Positions 1-10,955 of a stretch of 54,911 bases of DNA are shown one piece after another. The first letter of the stretch is position 1. Each line of letters begins with the position of its first letter. Below the pieces are notes generated by a model. The model saw only the letters and a program-made list of their open reading frames with translations. It searched no databases and was not told the origin of the DNA. Position numbers and translations under genes: made by a program. The stretch comes from Branchiostoma floridae (taxonomy: Eukaryota > Chordata > Leptocardii > Amphioxiformes > Branchiostomatidae), in assembly GCF_000003815.2 (NCBI RefSeq), contig NC_049979.1:21003934-21058844 (forward strand), read 5' to 3'.

Positions 1-2973
1 TTACCAATGAGGAAACAAGACCCAGTTAAGCAGATTTGTAGAATGTTAACGTTGCACTTTTGAGGGCAGGATTTATTTCAGAACACCCATTCAGCACAAA
101 ACACTGGAGGTGGTATACATGTAAGAAGGACATGGCTGTGTGGTACTAAACTTATCCTGTTATACTAAAGTCAAAGGGGGAGAAATTGTTGAAGTCATAA
201 CAAGGACCACTACCATCACCGATAACTGATTCTTTGTGGCCTCAATATATCAAAAGGGGATATTTTCCCAGATAAACTGTGAAAACTAATCAAGGTATCA
301 GAACTAACAGTCTTATCTCCCAGCCCACATGGACACTGTGATTGGCAACTTCTCAGGTTCAAAATGAAAACAGCTCCCTCCCATCTGATCCACACAATTT
401 CACGCATGGCGTCCAGGCAGGAAGGAAAGGTATGACTTCTTAGAGTGGTTCGTGACCATACATCATTTGGGGTGCCTTTAGCATGCTAATGGCATCAAAG
501 ACAGCCAGAGAGACGGCTCACGTGATCCTAAACACCAATTATGGAGGAAGACTGCCCTAACCTGATGGCAACATCAATAGTTTGAGAGGCAAGCTCGCAT
601 CCCAGTAGCCAATCTATATGAGTAATGTTTCCAACCACTGCCTTCACAAGCAAACTGTCTCCTGATATGCCCTATCAGAATGTCTGGATTCTACTCTGCA
701 TTAGGAAGTCAGGTATGGAGACAGTATCACATCAGTGACCCAGTGAGTCAGATTGTCCCTTGATGGATGGCTGAAGAGATCCTATTGACCTTTACCCCTC
801 ATCTCCTACAGAATCCATTACAAATGCCTGTGGGGGAAAGTTAGGGTGAGAGCCCCAGTATCTGACAGATGATGGGTCTCCAGGCCATCCAAAACAGTTA
901 TTCAATGCATTCAACATCACCAACTGCCTTTATGGAAAAGTAATTGAAATCAATAGATGAGCTTCTTTGCACCTATAGAGCATGGAGATCCACCACATTT
1001 CTCATACTTTGCCTAATCCAAAAGAATGGGAAGAAAAACTCCTCATCCTTTAGAAGTTTCACAGCTGACAAGGATGGTGTAACAAGACATATATTGTACA
1101 ACTGTTGATTCTTGAAGGGAACGCCAAAGTCTAAGTAACCCATGTGAACAGCTTTCCTTTGTCAGACTTAACTTCAAGGTCAAGACACAAATGAGTGGTA
1201 GTCTTTTAATCAACCAACAATCCATGCCCTTTAGAAAGGCTGCAGAATCTAGAAAGCATTGCAAGGTTCAACAGAGTCCAGCAAAACTGTCAGATAGACA
1301 AATGGGACTTGGGCCATTTAGTCTCGCATTTGGAGTGACTTCTTCCTTGGAACGGATTCAAAGTGTTAATAGACTCCTGAATGCCATGATGCTGCGATCA
1401 GTCTCTGCCAAATCTACTACTGTCATTCCTTCCCAAACTGGCATCATCTTCAATACAACCAAGCGTTATCGTTCTCACCATCTTTTCTAACTTACAGGGA
1501 AACTCTCGAGTTATTGAGTTTAGTATTAATACCTCCATGCATTTTTCCCCTTTAAGACAGGGTCGAGCGATTTTGTTTCAGGAATCAATACCCGACTGTG
1601 AAACAGACTGTAAAATTAAGTCTTGATAGCAGTAACGTCTCCTGTACCTGTACTTGGAGGTCTTGTTACTTCCTGACTGATTTCCCTCATGGCCTTTATC
1701 TTGTGATTTTTGCCATGAATATAAATCCGAGGCAGCCCCGTGATGAATGGAGAGTTTCTTTGGGCCACGTATCCATCAGATACTGTATTTCTGGTGTTTC
1801 TTGATAGCACTTACTAATGCGGTTTGATGTATCCCCGGGTTACATGGATTCTGGATAATATCCCTGAATCTTGAGCCCACCTTTAACATTTTGCCTGGTG
1901 AATACTACCTTCTAGCCCTCAATAAAAGGCAGACTACTGCATTGACCCCATTCATGAGACATTTCTATAGAACGCCGACCTATCCTGTTTGTAATAATAT
2001 GACTTCACCGGCGCTCAGAATGGATGATGGCCTCTGCCTAATGGATTGACACCTCCATTTCATATGGCAATCCCTCATGCATGTGATTATAGACATGATT
2101 GCTCAAACTACATGCACTATGGCTAAAAGGTGGGCAGGAACGTGCCGCAGCAGTAGTCTTCAGCCTAATGGAAATATCAGACATTCTCCATGCTCCAACA
2201 GCTACATGGAAAAGGGTAAAAGCATTTTGGGGGGCTTTCCATGAAGGATAAGATTCCCTGTTGTCGGCAGGTATGTGATTTGGGTATGAAAGGTCAGGTG
2301 GAATTGAAAGTAGGTAGAAGCCGGCTCCAGGCTATGCTGACACACATAAAGAGCTCCCCTGTGAGCTAACCACATCCATCCCCTGCACAAATCCATGCCT
2401 TTGAATGTGAGCTGCAAAAGCAATAATCCGGCCATTTCGTCATTGTCAACGGCCGCGTTTCATCCAAGTGTTCCTGGTGATGAGATTTTGATTTGACTGG
2501 TGCTGCTGTGAATATAAATGCCCTTGCAGCAGGGAACGCCACCCGAGATCAAACGGAGGGAATCTATAACAAGCCAGCTTAAACGAGGTCTTTAAGCACT
2601 GACCTTTCAAAGGTCGAATTGGAATGAATCTGACTTTTGCATCCCATAAGTGGTAGAATTGTCAAATTTTCTGGGGAACTATCAGAAAATTTTTTAATGG
2701 AACCACCCTGAAATCAAGAAATCTATTTTTACAACATATATTCCCCAAAATAATCCCCAGAACCATGAAAATCTTATTGTAAAGCCTTACTTCAAAGGAG
2801 ACAGTCAAAATTTAAGACCTGTCTGTAAAACGTATATTGTGATAGTGTACAGGATTAAACCATATAAAGTTTGATGGTTTTCCCACATGAAAGGGTTGGG
2901 ACGAAGATATTTCTGGTACGGTAGCACAGCAGTTCTATTTCACAAAACATGCGCAGAGAGAAGCCGACCATAC
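1..2973 (-). other. Intron 19 of robo: no further exon recognised
   Basis: This stretch should be intron between exon 19 and the next tail exon. I looked on the minus strand for the conserved tyrosine motifs of CC0/CC1 (PTPYATT-like, YGDVD-like) and did not find them. No other gene, repeat family or mobile element stood out. Confidence 0.5.
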
Positions 2974-3131
2974 CAAACTTCCTCCCCGTGGTGTTGTTGC
3001 CCATCTCACTGATGGAGCCGCCACTACCGCTACAGCAGGTGGTCATGGTGCAGCCCGTCTGGTTGGGGTGGTGATGTGCCGACGTGTTCGGCCATGACTG
3101 GTCCAACCAGTGCTGGTGATGGTGGTGGTTG
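2974..3131 (-). CDS. robo: Robo exon 19: His/Cys-rich cytoplasmic segment with WLxxxWP motif
   Basis: Encodes residues 928-980: SNHHHHQHWLDQSWPNTSAH, then HHPNQTGCTMTTCCSGSGGS and ISEMGNNTTGRKF. Vertebrate ROBO1 has WLADTWPNT and, a few residues on, a CSISCC block, so HWLDQSWPNT and GCTMTTCC are the same region. Acceptor aatgttacag (phase 2); the donor TTTG then GTATGG at 2974 (phase 1) is the best available but not certain. The tail should continue past this in the next genomic interval. Confidence 0.9.
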
Positions 3132-3719
3132 CTGTAACATTGCACAAAGATACTTTCGTTACAAAATGCACTTCTAGGGAGAAGGATTATCCATGTGGGC
3201 TTATGCAAATGTTTCTGTTATCATAAAAGGTCAATGTGAATACCACACTGCTGTGCTGTGTAAACAACTCCTGCTGCACTACTTTGTATTCTGGATAGGA
3301 GGCAATTCTAGCTAAATTCACAGCTCAGTTTTAGCTATGATCCTAACAAAAACAGAATTCAAGTATACACTGCACATACATGTAGGTCCAATATACTGGT
3401 TCCTTACTCTTTCTCACGCATGTATCACGTACAGCAAGACTGATAGCTTCTAAAATTTCTTTCAACATACTGCGGGCTTAAATTTAGACAGTGCAGTATA
3501 GGTTTAGCAATATGACGAACAAGTGTGGATTCAAGCTTTAAGTCCTGTTATCCATCACTATGCATTACATGACTGCCTGCTATATAAATCATAGAATGAA
3601 AACCATAGCTGTATTCCCTAGAATTCATACTTCACAACTAGGGTCTACAAATTAGGCTATACCATCAAAGGGGAAAGTGACAACAAACATTTTTCATTGC
3701 CGTGAAACTGTCAACTCAC

Positions 3720-3765
3720 CTGTCTGCCAGTGCTGCAGCATTATCCCTGTCTCTATTAAGATTTA
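3720..3765 (-). CDS. robo: Robo exon 18: 46-nt small exon in the cytoplasmic tail
   Basis: Joined to exon 17 it encodes VNLNRDRDNAAALAD (residues 913-927) and half of Ser928. Acceptor gttcgttctctccacag and donor GACAG then GTGAGTT are both strong. Forty-six nucleotides convert phase 1 to phase 2, which is exactly what is needed between exon 17 and exon 19. The frame is open only in this phase (a TAA opens the exon otherwise). Sequence is not conserved with vertebrates except its position in the spacer before WLxxxWP. Confidence 0.65.
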
Positions 3766-4290
3766 CTGTGGAGAGAACGAACATTACATGGTTTATTTAT
3801 TGCGTATTGAACTCACTCCTTGCTTTCCCTAGCAGCTTTGCTACACGCTTCTCTATTAATGCCTGCACATGCAAGAACAGTAACTGCAACCATTGCCTGT
3901 ATTCTAAGGAAGATAAGACCATGCATAAATCGACACTTGCAAGGAAAGAAAACCTACAGAGTTGAGTAAAAGACAGGAAAAAAGGCATAAAAACGATGAT
4001 TTATCACAGCGAGAAGAAAGGTGGAGAACTAAAAGATAATGATACCATGCCATGCTGTTCCCTGCTTCTAGTATCGTATCCTTATAATGCTTGTGGAATA
4101 TGGCAAGTTGTTTAACAAAGATATAGACTTTAAAATGCAATGATTTTTCTTTTTTCTTTCAAGCTTGCAATTTTTGTGTACGTCTAGAACAGATGACAAC
4201 ATGGCAAGATGGCTAACTGAGAAAAGGCACAGATAAATGCGGCAAAACGGCAAAGCAAAATCAATGAACAAAAGAGACAGGACCAGATAC

Positions 4291-4317
4291 CTGCTGGGGT
4301 GTAAATGAACGAGTGGA
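4291..4317 (-). CDS. robo: Robo exon 17: 27-nt microexon in the cytoplasmic tail
   Basis: Only 27 nt. With the G of exon 16 and the first bases of exon 18 it gives VHSFIYTPA (residues 904-912). Vertebrate ROBO1 has VPSFTFTPT shortly after the transmembrane helix, so five of nine positions agree. The acceptor is excellent: a 33-base pyrimidine run on the transcript strand (opposite 4328-4360) and then CTCTGTCAG. Donor CAGCAG then GTATCTG. It is phase 1 in and out and keeps the frame. Short length makes this a prediction, but homology, splice signals and phase agree. Confidence 0.7.
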
Positions 4318-4360
4318 CTGACAGAGTGGGGGAGAGAGAAAGAGAGAAAAAGAAAAAAAG
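4318..4360 (-). promoter_or_regulatory. Long polypyrimidine tract of microexon acceptor
   Basis: On the transcript strand, a 33-base uninterrupted pyrimidine run lies 10 bases from the microexon acceptor. Long tracts of this type commonly help microexons be recognised and regulated by PTB-type or nSR100-type factors; regulation here is inferred. Confidence 0.6.
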
Positions 4361-5249
4361 TAAGTCCAACTGTATCCTTTGCACAAGTTCACCTATTGTA
4401 GAGATATATAATTTCTGGTAGTTTTAACCTAATCTTGTTTTAAACAACAGATGTACTAATAATGGTGTCAAGAAGGTGAAATCTATCTATATTGTCATGT
4501 ACATGTATAATTAAGGCATCTTCATTTGAATTTAATTTGTGAAGTGTTGATATCTACAAGACTACTGCATGAAACACTGCTGCCTTTTTTGTATGCAGCA
4601 GTGATGCCCTACAGTGTAGGTGTACCTATGAAAATGATGTCCACCATCTTACAACTACCTAAGTTGGCATAAATCACATACATGTATGAGGCTTCTCCCT
4701 AAGGGTTTTCTACAATACTCATATCCTAAACATTCATAAATCGAGTCTTCTGTGTGCATCCCCTGTCAAGTTACTTTATATAACATATCTTTTTGCTTGA
4801 TGGAATGTACAGTGGGAATGATGATATCAATGCTAATCAAATATCATACAACCAGTATCTTTGCCTGATTTGTCCCCCTCCCTAACTTAAGATCATGTCT
4901 TCGTCTGATGAATGCACTTGGACCTTGCCGGGAGGCTCTTGACAAATCACTTCCATTTCAGTGCATTCTGCAGAGCCCTTTCACGGGCTCAGACGTCCTC
5001 AACTCTTTCAAGATACCATCTTAATTGTGTAGAGGGGGTACACAGCCAATGGCATGTCCGTTAATGTTTTTCTATTCTAATCCTGGTTAGGCATTCAAGT
5101 TTCTAGGACATGCATCACATTCTCTTGCTCCACAATACCCAAGTGAGTCGGCAAAATACTTGGTATTCTGGAAGCTTCTCCAGTAGTAATCACTGCCTAT
5201 TCCCACTCATTTGTAACCAATGTCTTAGAGGCAAACCCCCCGTGACTGT

Positions 5250-5867
5250 CAGTTAAAGACAGTTGTAGGTAATAGATAGTTGTGTAGCACAGAGTAAACT
5301 GCTAGGTAAGGATGCAAATGATCGTGCATCAGGCAGTTAATGCCACCCGCATACGTGAGGTACAAGTTGTATAAAGAAAGCCGTGGGATCCAATATACCT
5401 GACTACCCAGGGAGTTTGAGAGAACATGCAACTGGTCCCTACTAGTGGGAAATTTATTGTGGAAAGTTGAAGTCGAGGTATAAATATAAGGAGTAAACTG
5501 GAGTAGGGGAGGGGCAAAGCCAGGGTTTTTCTGTGCAAAGCTGTGCAAGGCCACATCATGCACACAGCACGCAGAAGGAGTACCCTGTGAGACTGCTAAC
5601 CTGTAACGGCTACTCAATCTTCCATCTGCTTCGCTTCATGTACCATAGCCTGCTAGGGGAGGCCCAGTTTGGACAACAGGGGCCTAGCCAGGCAGGCCAG
5701 GTTCAATGTTATGCAGATGAGGAAGTGTTTTGTCATCCCTGCCAAGCAAGGTCCATATGGTTGGCATTCAGTGGTGTAGTGGTGTTTTTTGGTTAGTCCA
5801 GCCATATAACGGCAGGCAGGGACTAAGTCTACAGGTTAGCATGCATGCATAGACAGCCACAGGGTAC
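5250..5867 (-). other. Intron 16 of robo, first part
   Basis: Between the transmembrane exon and the microexon (whole intron 4318-5901). No additional exon could be supported; the frame at 5249-5617 lacks borders in phase. Confidence 0.5.
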
Positions 5868-5901
5868 CTACGCAAAGTAGACAAGTAATTCGGCACAGTA
5901 C

Positions 5902-6096
5902 CACTGCCGCCGATATCACCACGGAGCGCCGACTTCTTCTTCTTGTGGCGGCGGTACAGCCAGATGCTGAAGATGAGGAGAGCCAACCAGAAGAAGGCTC
6001 CGATGCCGGCGATGAAGGCGGGTGTCTTGACCACGTCACTGATCTGCTGGGCCAGGCTGAGGCTCACCTCGCCTGGGCTAGCCATCAGATTCGGGT
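5902..6096 (-). CDS. robo: Robo exon 16: juxtamembrane stalk and transmembrane helix
   Basis: Encodes residues 839-903: DPNLMASPGEVSLSLAQQIS, then the segment DVVKTPAFIAGIGAFFW, hydrophobic to IFSIWLY, followed by the stop-transfer RRHKKKK and SALRGDIGGS. PAFIAGIG and FSIWLY match vertebrate ROBO1/2. Acceptor tgtttcgcag (phase 1). Two donors are possible: AGTG then GTACTG at 5902 (phase 1, used here because it joins to exon 17) or CGTAG then GTACCC at 5868 (phase 2). Confidence 0.93.
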
Positions 6097-8044
6097 CTGC
6101 GAAACAACAGAAAGCAATCATTAAGACAAAATTCAACAATTGTTTAGTGGCTTCTGTGAAGAGGAATTCAAAACTTTGCACTGGTTTTAAAAATACTTGG
6201 AAAATTTATTGACCTAAGACGACTTATATTCCAAACAATGGCACTTCATACTATATATTCTAATGCCAATATTTGATGCTGACAGTAAAAATAAGCAACC
6301 TATCTCTTTCTGCCTGCAAAACTGCATTAAAGTAATGTTACAAGACAAGTAACCCAATTTTGCAACACAAAATGTCATTTTCTGAGTGATCACAAAGGAG
6401 GCAGGCTCCAAATTTGATTGAAGAGAGTGACTATCAAGGTTATAAAATCACAACAATACACATCAGTGACTGAGGAGGGTTATTTATGATGCAGACACAG
6501 TGAGAAGACGGGAATCTTGTTGCAGTAATCTGATTTTGGTATCTCCTGACATTACCCATGCTATTTGGTGAGGAGAAAGGCCCAGCTGTGTTGTTGACCT
6601 TGTGCGATGAATTGATTAAGTCCCCCCAGGCGAGACTTACATGGCGGCTCTATTAATATTGATCAGTCCGCACCTTTCGGAGCCTTCATTACACCGACAC
6701 ATCTTTAGCCATCAGGAAGGACGTGATTAGATTAGCCAAGTTCATTCGGGGGTTAACACGAATCCAATACAGCCTGCACATTAAACAACTACCTGCTAGC
6801 AACTACAGTAAGGAACTGTCTTTCTTTCACCTGGAGGTGTACTCCCCTCAAATAAGATTAATGTCCCTTTTATCAGTGTTGATATTAGTGTTATATACAG
6901 GACCAAAAGAAGTTGGTAAAAGAACGTTTTGTTTCCCATGTGTATTCAAGAAGATGCTACCAAATGCCTGATTGAAAAACGGACAATGCATACTGTTAAT
7001 TTATTTATTTTCGTAATGACTTCATTTTGCAGAAAGAGGGAAAAGAAGGTTAATTGCAAATTTGGTGTTGGAACAATTCTGCAGTACTGTACCAACACAT
7101 TGAAAATGCATATTTACGGTATCATAAATTTGCTGCAAAGAGGTCACCACAAACATTAAAAGATGTACAGTATCCCAGTGTGCGCAATGTCTATTCTTCA
7201 CGAGCACTGCCGCCAGCCTTTGGCAACCATCTAATATCCATGGCATTGTATATCACACATCTATTACTTGTGACAAGATTCATCCATCTTCTGCCTCCAA
7301 GTACAGCGTGTGCCTGTAATTGGAAATTCCTTTTCAACTGGTCAAAACGAATACTCGCACTTTATCTTTCTATCGTCGCTCACTTGTCATTCTCGTGCTG
7401 GCTTGGCGTGAAATAGGGTCATTCAACTTGAATCGACAAATGCTGTGCGTGAATGGAAGCCTGCCAAGGTGCTTTCTCTCCTCCAGAGATTTATCAAACT
7501 ATTGATCCTTCATTCTAAGTCTCAGTTGGAATTTATCATAGGCAGTGTTCAATGTCAGACGCCTTTAGAGATACAGCAGCTTCAAAGGGTTCCCTGTAAA
7601 ATGGCTGCTAGTACAAGATTCCAGTGAAGATAACAACTGCTTGAGCAATTTTTCAACTTTGAAGACTTGGACACTTCTCATTGTGTATCTTTTCTCCATA
7701 GAATGCGACAGTTTGTAGGCTATTATCCTTCTACTCTAGCTCTGTTAGCTTCTTTTAATAAAATATCGCTTCCTTGCAGAGTTGTCTGGCACCCCAATGA
7801 TTGGCATGTCAATCTTCATTCAAAACATGGGCGAGAGTTTTGATTGGCTCTACATCACATGGTCTCTTAACACCACAGTAACAGGGTTCACTTTCAGAAG
7901 TTTAACCGCCATTCAACTGCTTTTTAGAAATGCAGGACACATGGACCAAACTTTTAAATAAAGACGTGGCCACACAGCTCTATTTGGATGTCATTGTTTG
8001 AAGAAGGAGTAATTTCAGGATAACAGTTTGGTAGGTAGCCTTAC
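6097..8044 (-). other. Intron 15 of robo (1948 bp)
   Basis: Phase 1 intron between FN3-3 and the transmembrane exon. Contains one inverted repeat copy (7070-7165). A stretch at about 6600-6750 has CpG and two GATTA motifs (GTGATTAGATTAGCC) and could be regulatory. Frames here lack splice borders. Confidence 0.5.
7070..7165 (-). repeat. Interspersed repeat copy, inverted relative to 12567
   Basis: On the minus strand it reads TTTGTGGTGACCTCTTTGC, then AATATGCATTTTCAATGTG and TTGGTACAGTACTGCAG. Clearly related to the repeat at 12567-12660. Confidence 0.65.
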
Positions 8045-8213
8045 CCATCTGGATATATCTGTGTTCGCTGGAGGGACCGTAGCCAGGCGCCGTGGTGAAG
8101 GCCGCCACCTCGATCCTGTACAGCATGCCTGGGATGAGGTCACGGATCACCACAGAGGTCATGTTGGTGGTCATGTTCTTGTGGAACCTGGTCTCGTTAC
8201 CAAGGCACCACAC
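8045..8213 (-). CDS. robo: Robo exon 15: FN3 domain 3, second half
   Basis: Encodes residues 783-838: VWCLGNETRFHKNMTTNMTS, then VVIRDLIPGMLYRIEVAAFT and GYGPSSEHRYIQM. WCLGNETRFH is essentially identical to vertebrate ROBO and confirms the family. Acceptor cccatacag, donor GATGG then GTAAGG (phase 1). NETR and NMTS are sequons (NMTT is another). Confidence 0.98.
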
Positions 8214-8710
8214 CTGTATGGGGGAGGGGGGTACGAAACAGAATAGATGAGTTCTTTCTTAGAACCATGTGCTTTCTTAACTGCATCATTGTACTGACTG
8301 AGGCATAATTCTACTGTAAGTTAAATAAGCCAAACAGTTTTCCTGTTCCTAGTTGTCATAGTGAGAATCATTCCTGCAATTTATATGTGCACATTCTGCT
8401 TCATACTTTTCCAATTTCGACTTAAACCTTTTCATAGACTTTGGACCAAAATGTGATGTCTACATCTTTACAATGGACCCTGCCCAACATGCAAGAACTT
8501 GATCTGCTTCATACAGTCAACACTGGAAGTGTTCAGCCATACATGTGAAGTTCCCATGTCTATGCATGTACATGTATAGCTGTCACTTCCAACAATCCAT
8601 CACTTTCAAACTATAATCCATGGGTCGTGTGCAAAAGCAGAAAAAGTCAGCCCAAGGTCTTATTATAAGATGTCATCCCAGGTAGTAATAAAAGCTGATG
8701 ATTATCCCAC
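8214..8710 (-). other. Intron 14 of robo (497 bp)
   Basis: Phase 0 intron inside FN3-3; no other feature recognised. Confidence 0.55.
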
Positions 8711-8826
8711 CTGGTATCCTTTGATGACTCCGTTGGCCTTATCCCTGGGGATGGCGTCCCATTGGATGCGGATGCTGTCCTTGGTTGCCAGCGTCGCCGT
8801 CACCCCCTGGGGGGCAGCAGATGGGG
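8711..8826 (-). CDS. robo: Robo exon 14: FN3 domain 3, first half
   Basis: Encodes residues 744-782: APSAAPQGVTATLATKDSIR then IQWDAIPRDKANGVIKGYQ. The APSAxPQGVT start and the W..P....NGxIxxY pattern are shared with vertebrate ROBO FN3-3. Acceptor ctgttgcag, donor ACCAG then GTGGGA (phase 0). Confidence 0.97.
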
Positions 8827-9619
8827 CTGCAACAGCACGACATTATCTCATTCACAACGGTGTTCGCAAACCGTATCATTAAAGCCCAGTTAAATGTCAT
8901 ATCTACGCCCAGCAGCCGTGAGTAACCTCTAAAAATTGGACTCATGCAAAACATGCTGCTAGTATCATGTCCCCTTCCGGAGCAAAGCGCACTGCAGGGT
9001 TTCTAGATACTCCATTCCTCTTGCGTTATGTCTTTGAACCCCCTCTCTGTCCGTCATACTTCAAAGCAATTTTGTGGCACTGGTTATGACGTAAGTAGGT
9101 CAGTACATGTACTGGATATGATGTGGTGTGGTATGATTTGTAGTACAGCCATCTACACTGATAGCTGGTAACCACAATTACGGCAACAGAAGATTGCTTG
9201 ATATCAACAGAGGGCTGGCAGGGTGGCCAATTAAATGTCTAATACCGTACATTCCCATCCCCTCTAATTGCTTAGGGCGACATGGAAGGGTGCCATGGCC
9301 ACATCCAATTTTCTCCCAGCAACCGATACTGGCCAGATTAGACCAAATTTGTCAGAATGAATGGCCTGTGCGTTTCTGGGATGTGGGTAGGAAACGTGAC
9401 CTTGTCAACTGATTGCATGCCATGAAGGGCTGATGAGTGATAGCTCTAATGATGAACTTGTTATCATCTCGAAAGATTAAAAAATTACAGCTGTTCCAAA
9501 GGCAAAATTCACAGATTAGCCCTCAGTATATAACTACTGAAATGTTAGACATCATACATTTCTAATTCCTCACAACTACCGCAAAGAGATTTAGTTTCTA
9601 GCATAGATTTTAAACCCAC
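8827..9619 (-). other. Intron 13 of robo (793 bp)
   Basis: Phase 1 intron between FN3-2 and FN3-3; nothing else recognised. Confidence 0.55.
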
Positions 9620-9854
9620 CATCCTCCAGGGTTTTGGAAGTGACAGGGCTACTGGGAGGACCCTGGTGTCTCTCGTTGAAGAAAGGTTGGATCATGATGT
9701 CGTATGAGGTAAACTTGGCCAGGCCGTTCACGACGGCCGTGCTGGCCCGCTTGTCCGTCACCGTCTCGGTGGAGTAGGGGGCGTTGCTGTAGCTGGGACG
9801 GTACATGATGTGGAAGCCCTGCAGATAACGCTCCAGCCCCTTGAAGTTCCTCAC
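9620..9854 (-). CDS. robo: Robo exon 13: FN3 domain 2, second part
   Basis: Encodes residues 666-743: VRNFKGLERYLQGFHIMYRP, then TVTDKRASTAVVNGLAKFTS and YDIMIQPFFNERHQGPPSSP, ending SKTLED. YLQGFHIMYR corresponds to YIQGYRVMYR of vertebrate ROBO, and IQPFFNERxQG to VRPYFNEFQG. Acceptor ttcatatcaag is unusual (poor pyrimidine tract) but fixed by homology; donor GATG then GTGGGT (phase 1). Confidence 0.97.
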
Positions 9855-10827
9855 CTTGATATGAAGAGTACAGGTGGAGCATTTTAGTTTAGGTACAGTC
9901 AAAACATGCTTAAAAGTGATGCATGACAGAAGTAAGTTCTTAGAAACACCCATTCCAACTGGTGCTGCATATCTTAGACAACTTTAAACGTGTGCCTATT
10001 CTAGACTTAAAATTACTGTATTCAGACGATACACCGTCATAACAAAATCAAAGAGAAGACTGAAGTTTCAGAAAAAAATAAAAAGTTAAGACTTCAGTGA
10101 GTTTACCACTTTAGGTCATAACCAGTTTGTTATCTTCCTGCAAAACATAGGAAACATGTGGACAAATTGGCTGATCTGTTATCCTTCACAATGCACTTCA
10201 AAGCGAAACAATTAAAGTCAGTTCAGAAGTGACAGCAAAAGTTTACCATGGCAAAGCCAGGCATTTGCCAGGTCACGACACTACATTCAGCTACAATGTG
10301 ATGTCAAAACCCCCTTCCCTTTGATCGTTACCATTCACTGTCATGTTCCTGTGTCTTCAGGGGTTACCAAGCTCAAGTGCAAGGGAAACTGGGTTTCCTC
10401 TGTACAGCAGGTGGTTGACATTAGGCTGGCAGTTGGACAAGTGAGCTAATAGTCTGTCCTTACCCCCACCTCTGTGTAAACTATGCTACAGGAAAGGCCC
10501 TGCATACACATTTATAGAATGTCTTCTTGTGAGGCTACCATGCTCTTTTGAGGTAAGAGACAACTGGTATGGTCTGTGACTTGGTAAGGGTGACACCGTT
10601 AGCATGTTGACTATGTTACTGAAAATGTACACACAAAGAAGACAACCCAGGCCCTCTTGGATTAACCTCTTCTATCCATCCTTAATGCCTTTCAAACAAA
10701 CTGAAGCTCTGCTTTTAAGTTTAATGTATCTCACAGTTTGACACATGACTTAGTGTCTTTACAGGCAGATCTCAGGAATAATCACATGAAGTCTTAGTGC
10801 AAGATTTTTGATAGTGTTTTGTCTTAC
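9855..10827 (-). other. Intron 12 of robo (973 bp)
   Basis: Phase 0 intron inside FN3-2. No additional feature recognised. Confidence 0.55.
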
Positions 10828-10955
10828 CTGCCAGTTGACCTGGATTTCAGTTGAACTGATGGCTACTGGCTGTCTCATCTCAATCTGAACAGAGCGTAGC
10901 TTCTGTTCCACCAGCTGCTGATCTTCAGGACTCAGGGTGGGGATGGCTGAGTCTC
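10828..10955 (-). CDS. robo: Robo exon 12: FN3 domain 2, first part
   Basis: Encodes residues 623-665: GDSAIPTLSPEDQQLVEQKL, then RSVQIEMRQPVAISSTEIQV and NWQ. Acceptor tccatctag, donor GGCAG then GTAAGAC (phase 0). The spacing of STEIQVNW matches the same strand in vertebrate ROBO. Confidence 0.96.

Noticed and set aside
1616-1810. Minus-strand frame ending TRPPSTGTGDVTAIKT as a further Robo tail exon
   Set aside because: No acceptor with a pyrimidine tract and no match to tail motifs.
3230-3290. Exon candidate after ttgcctcctatccag on the minus strand (EYKVVQQELFTQ)
   Set aside because: No donor in the phase required to join exon 19, and no resemblance to Robo tails.
3797-3988. Minus-strand frame with ALIEKRVAKLLGKARSEFNT as a Robo exon
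   Set aside because: No donor in a compatible phase, and it conflicts with the better 46-nt exon nearby.
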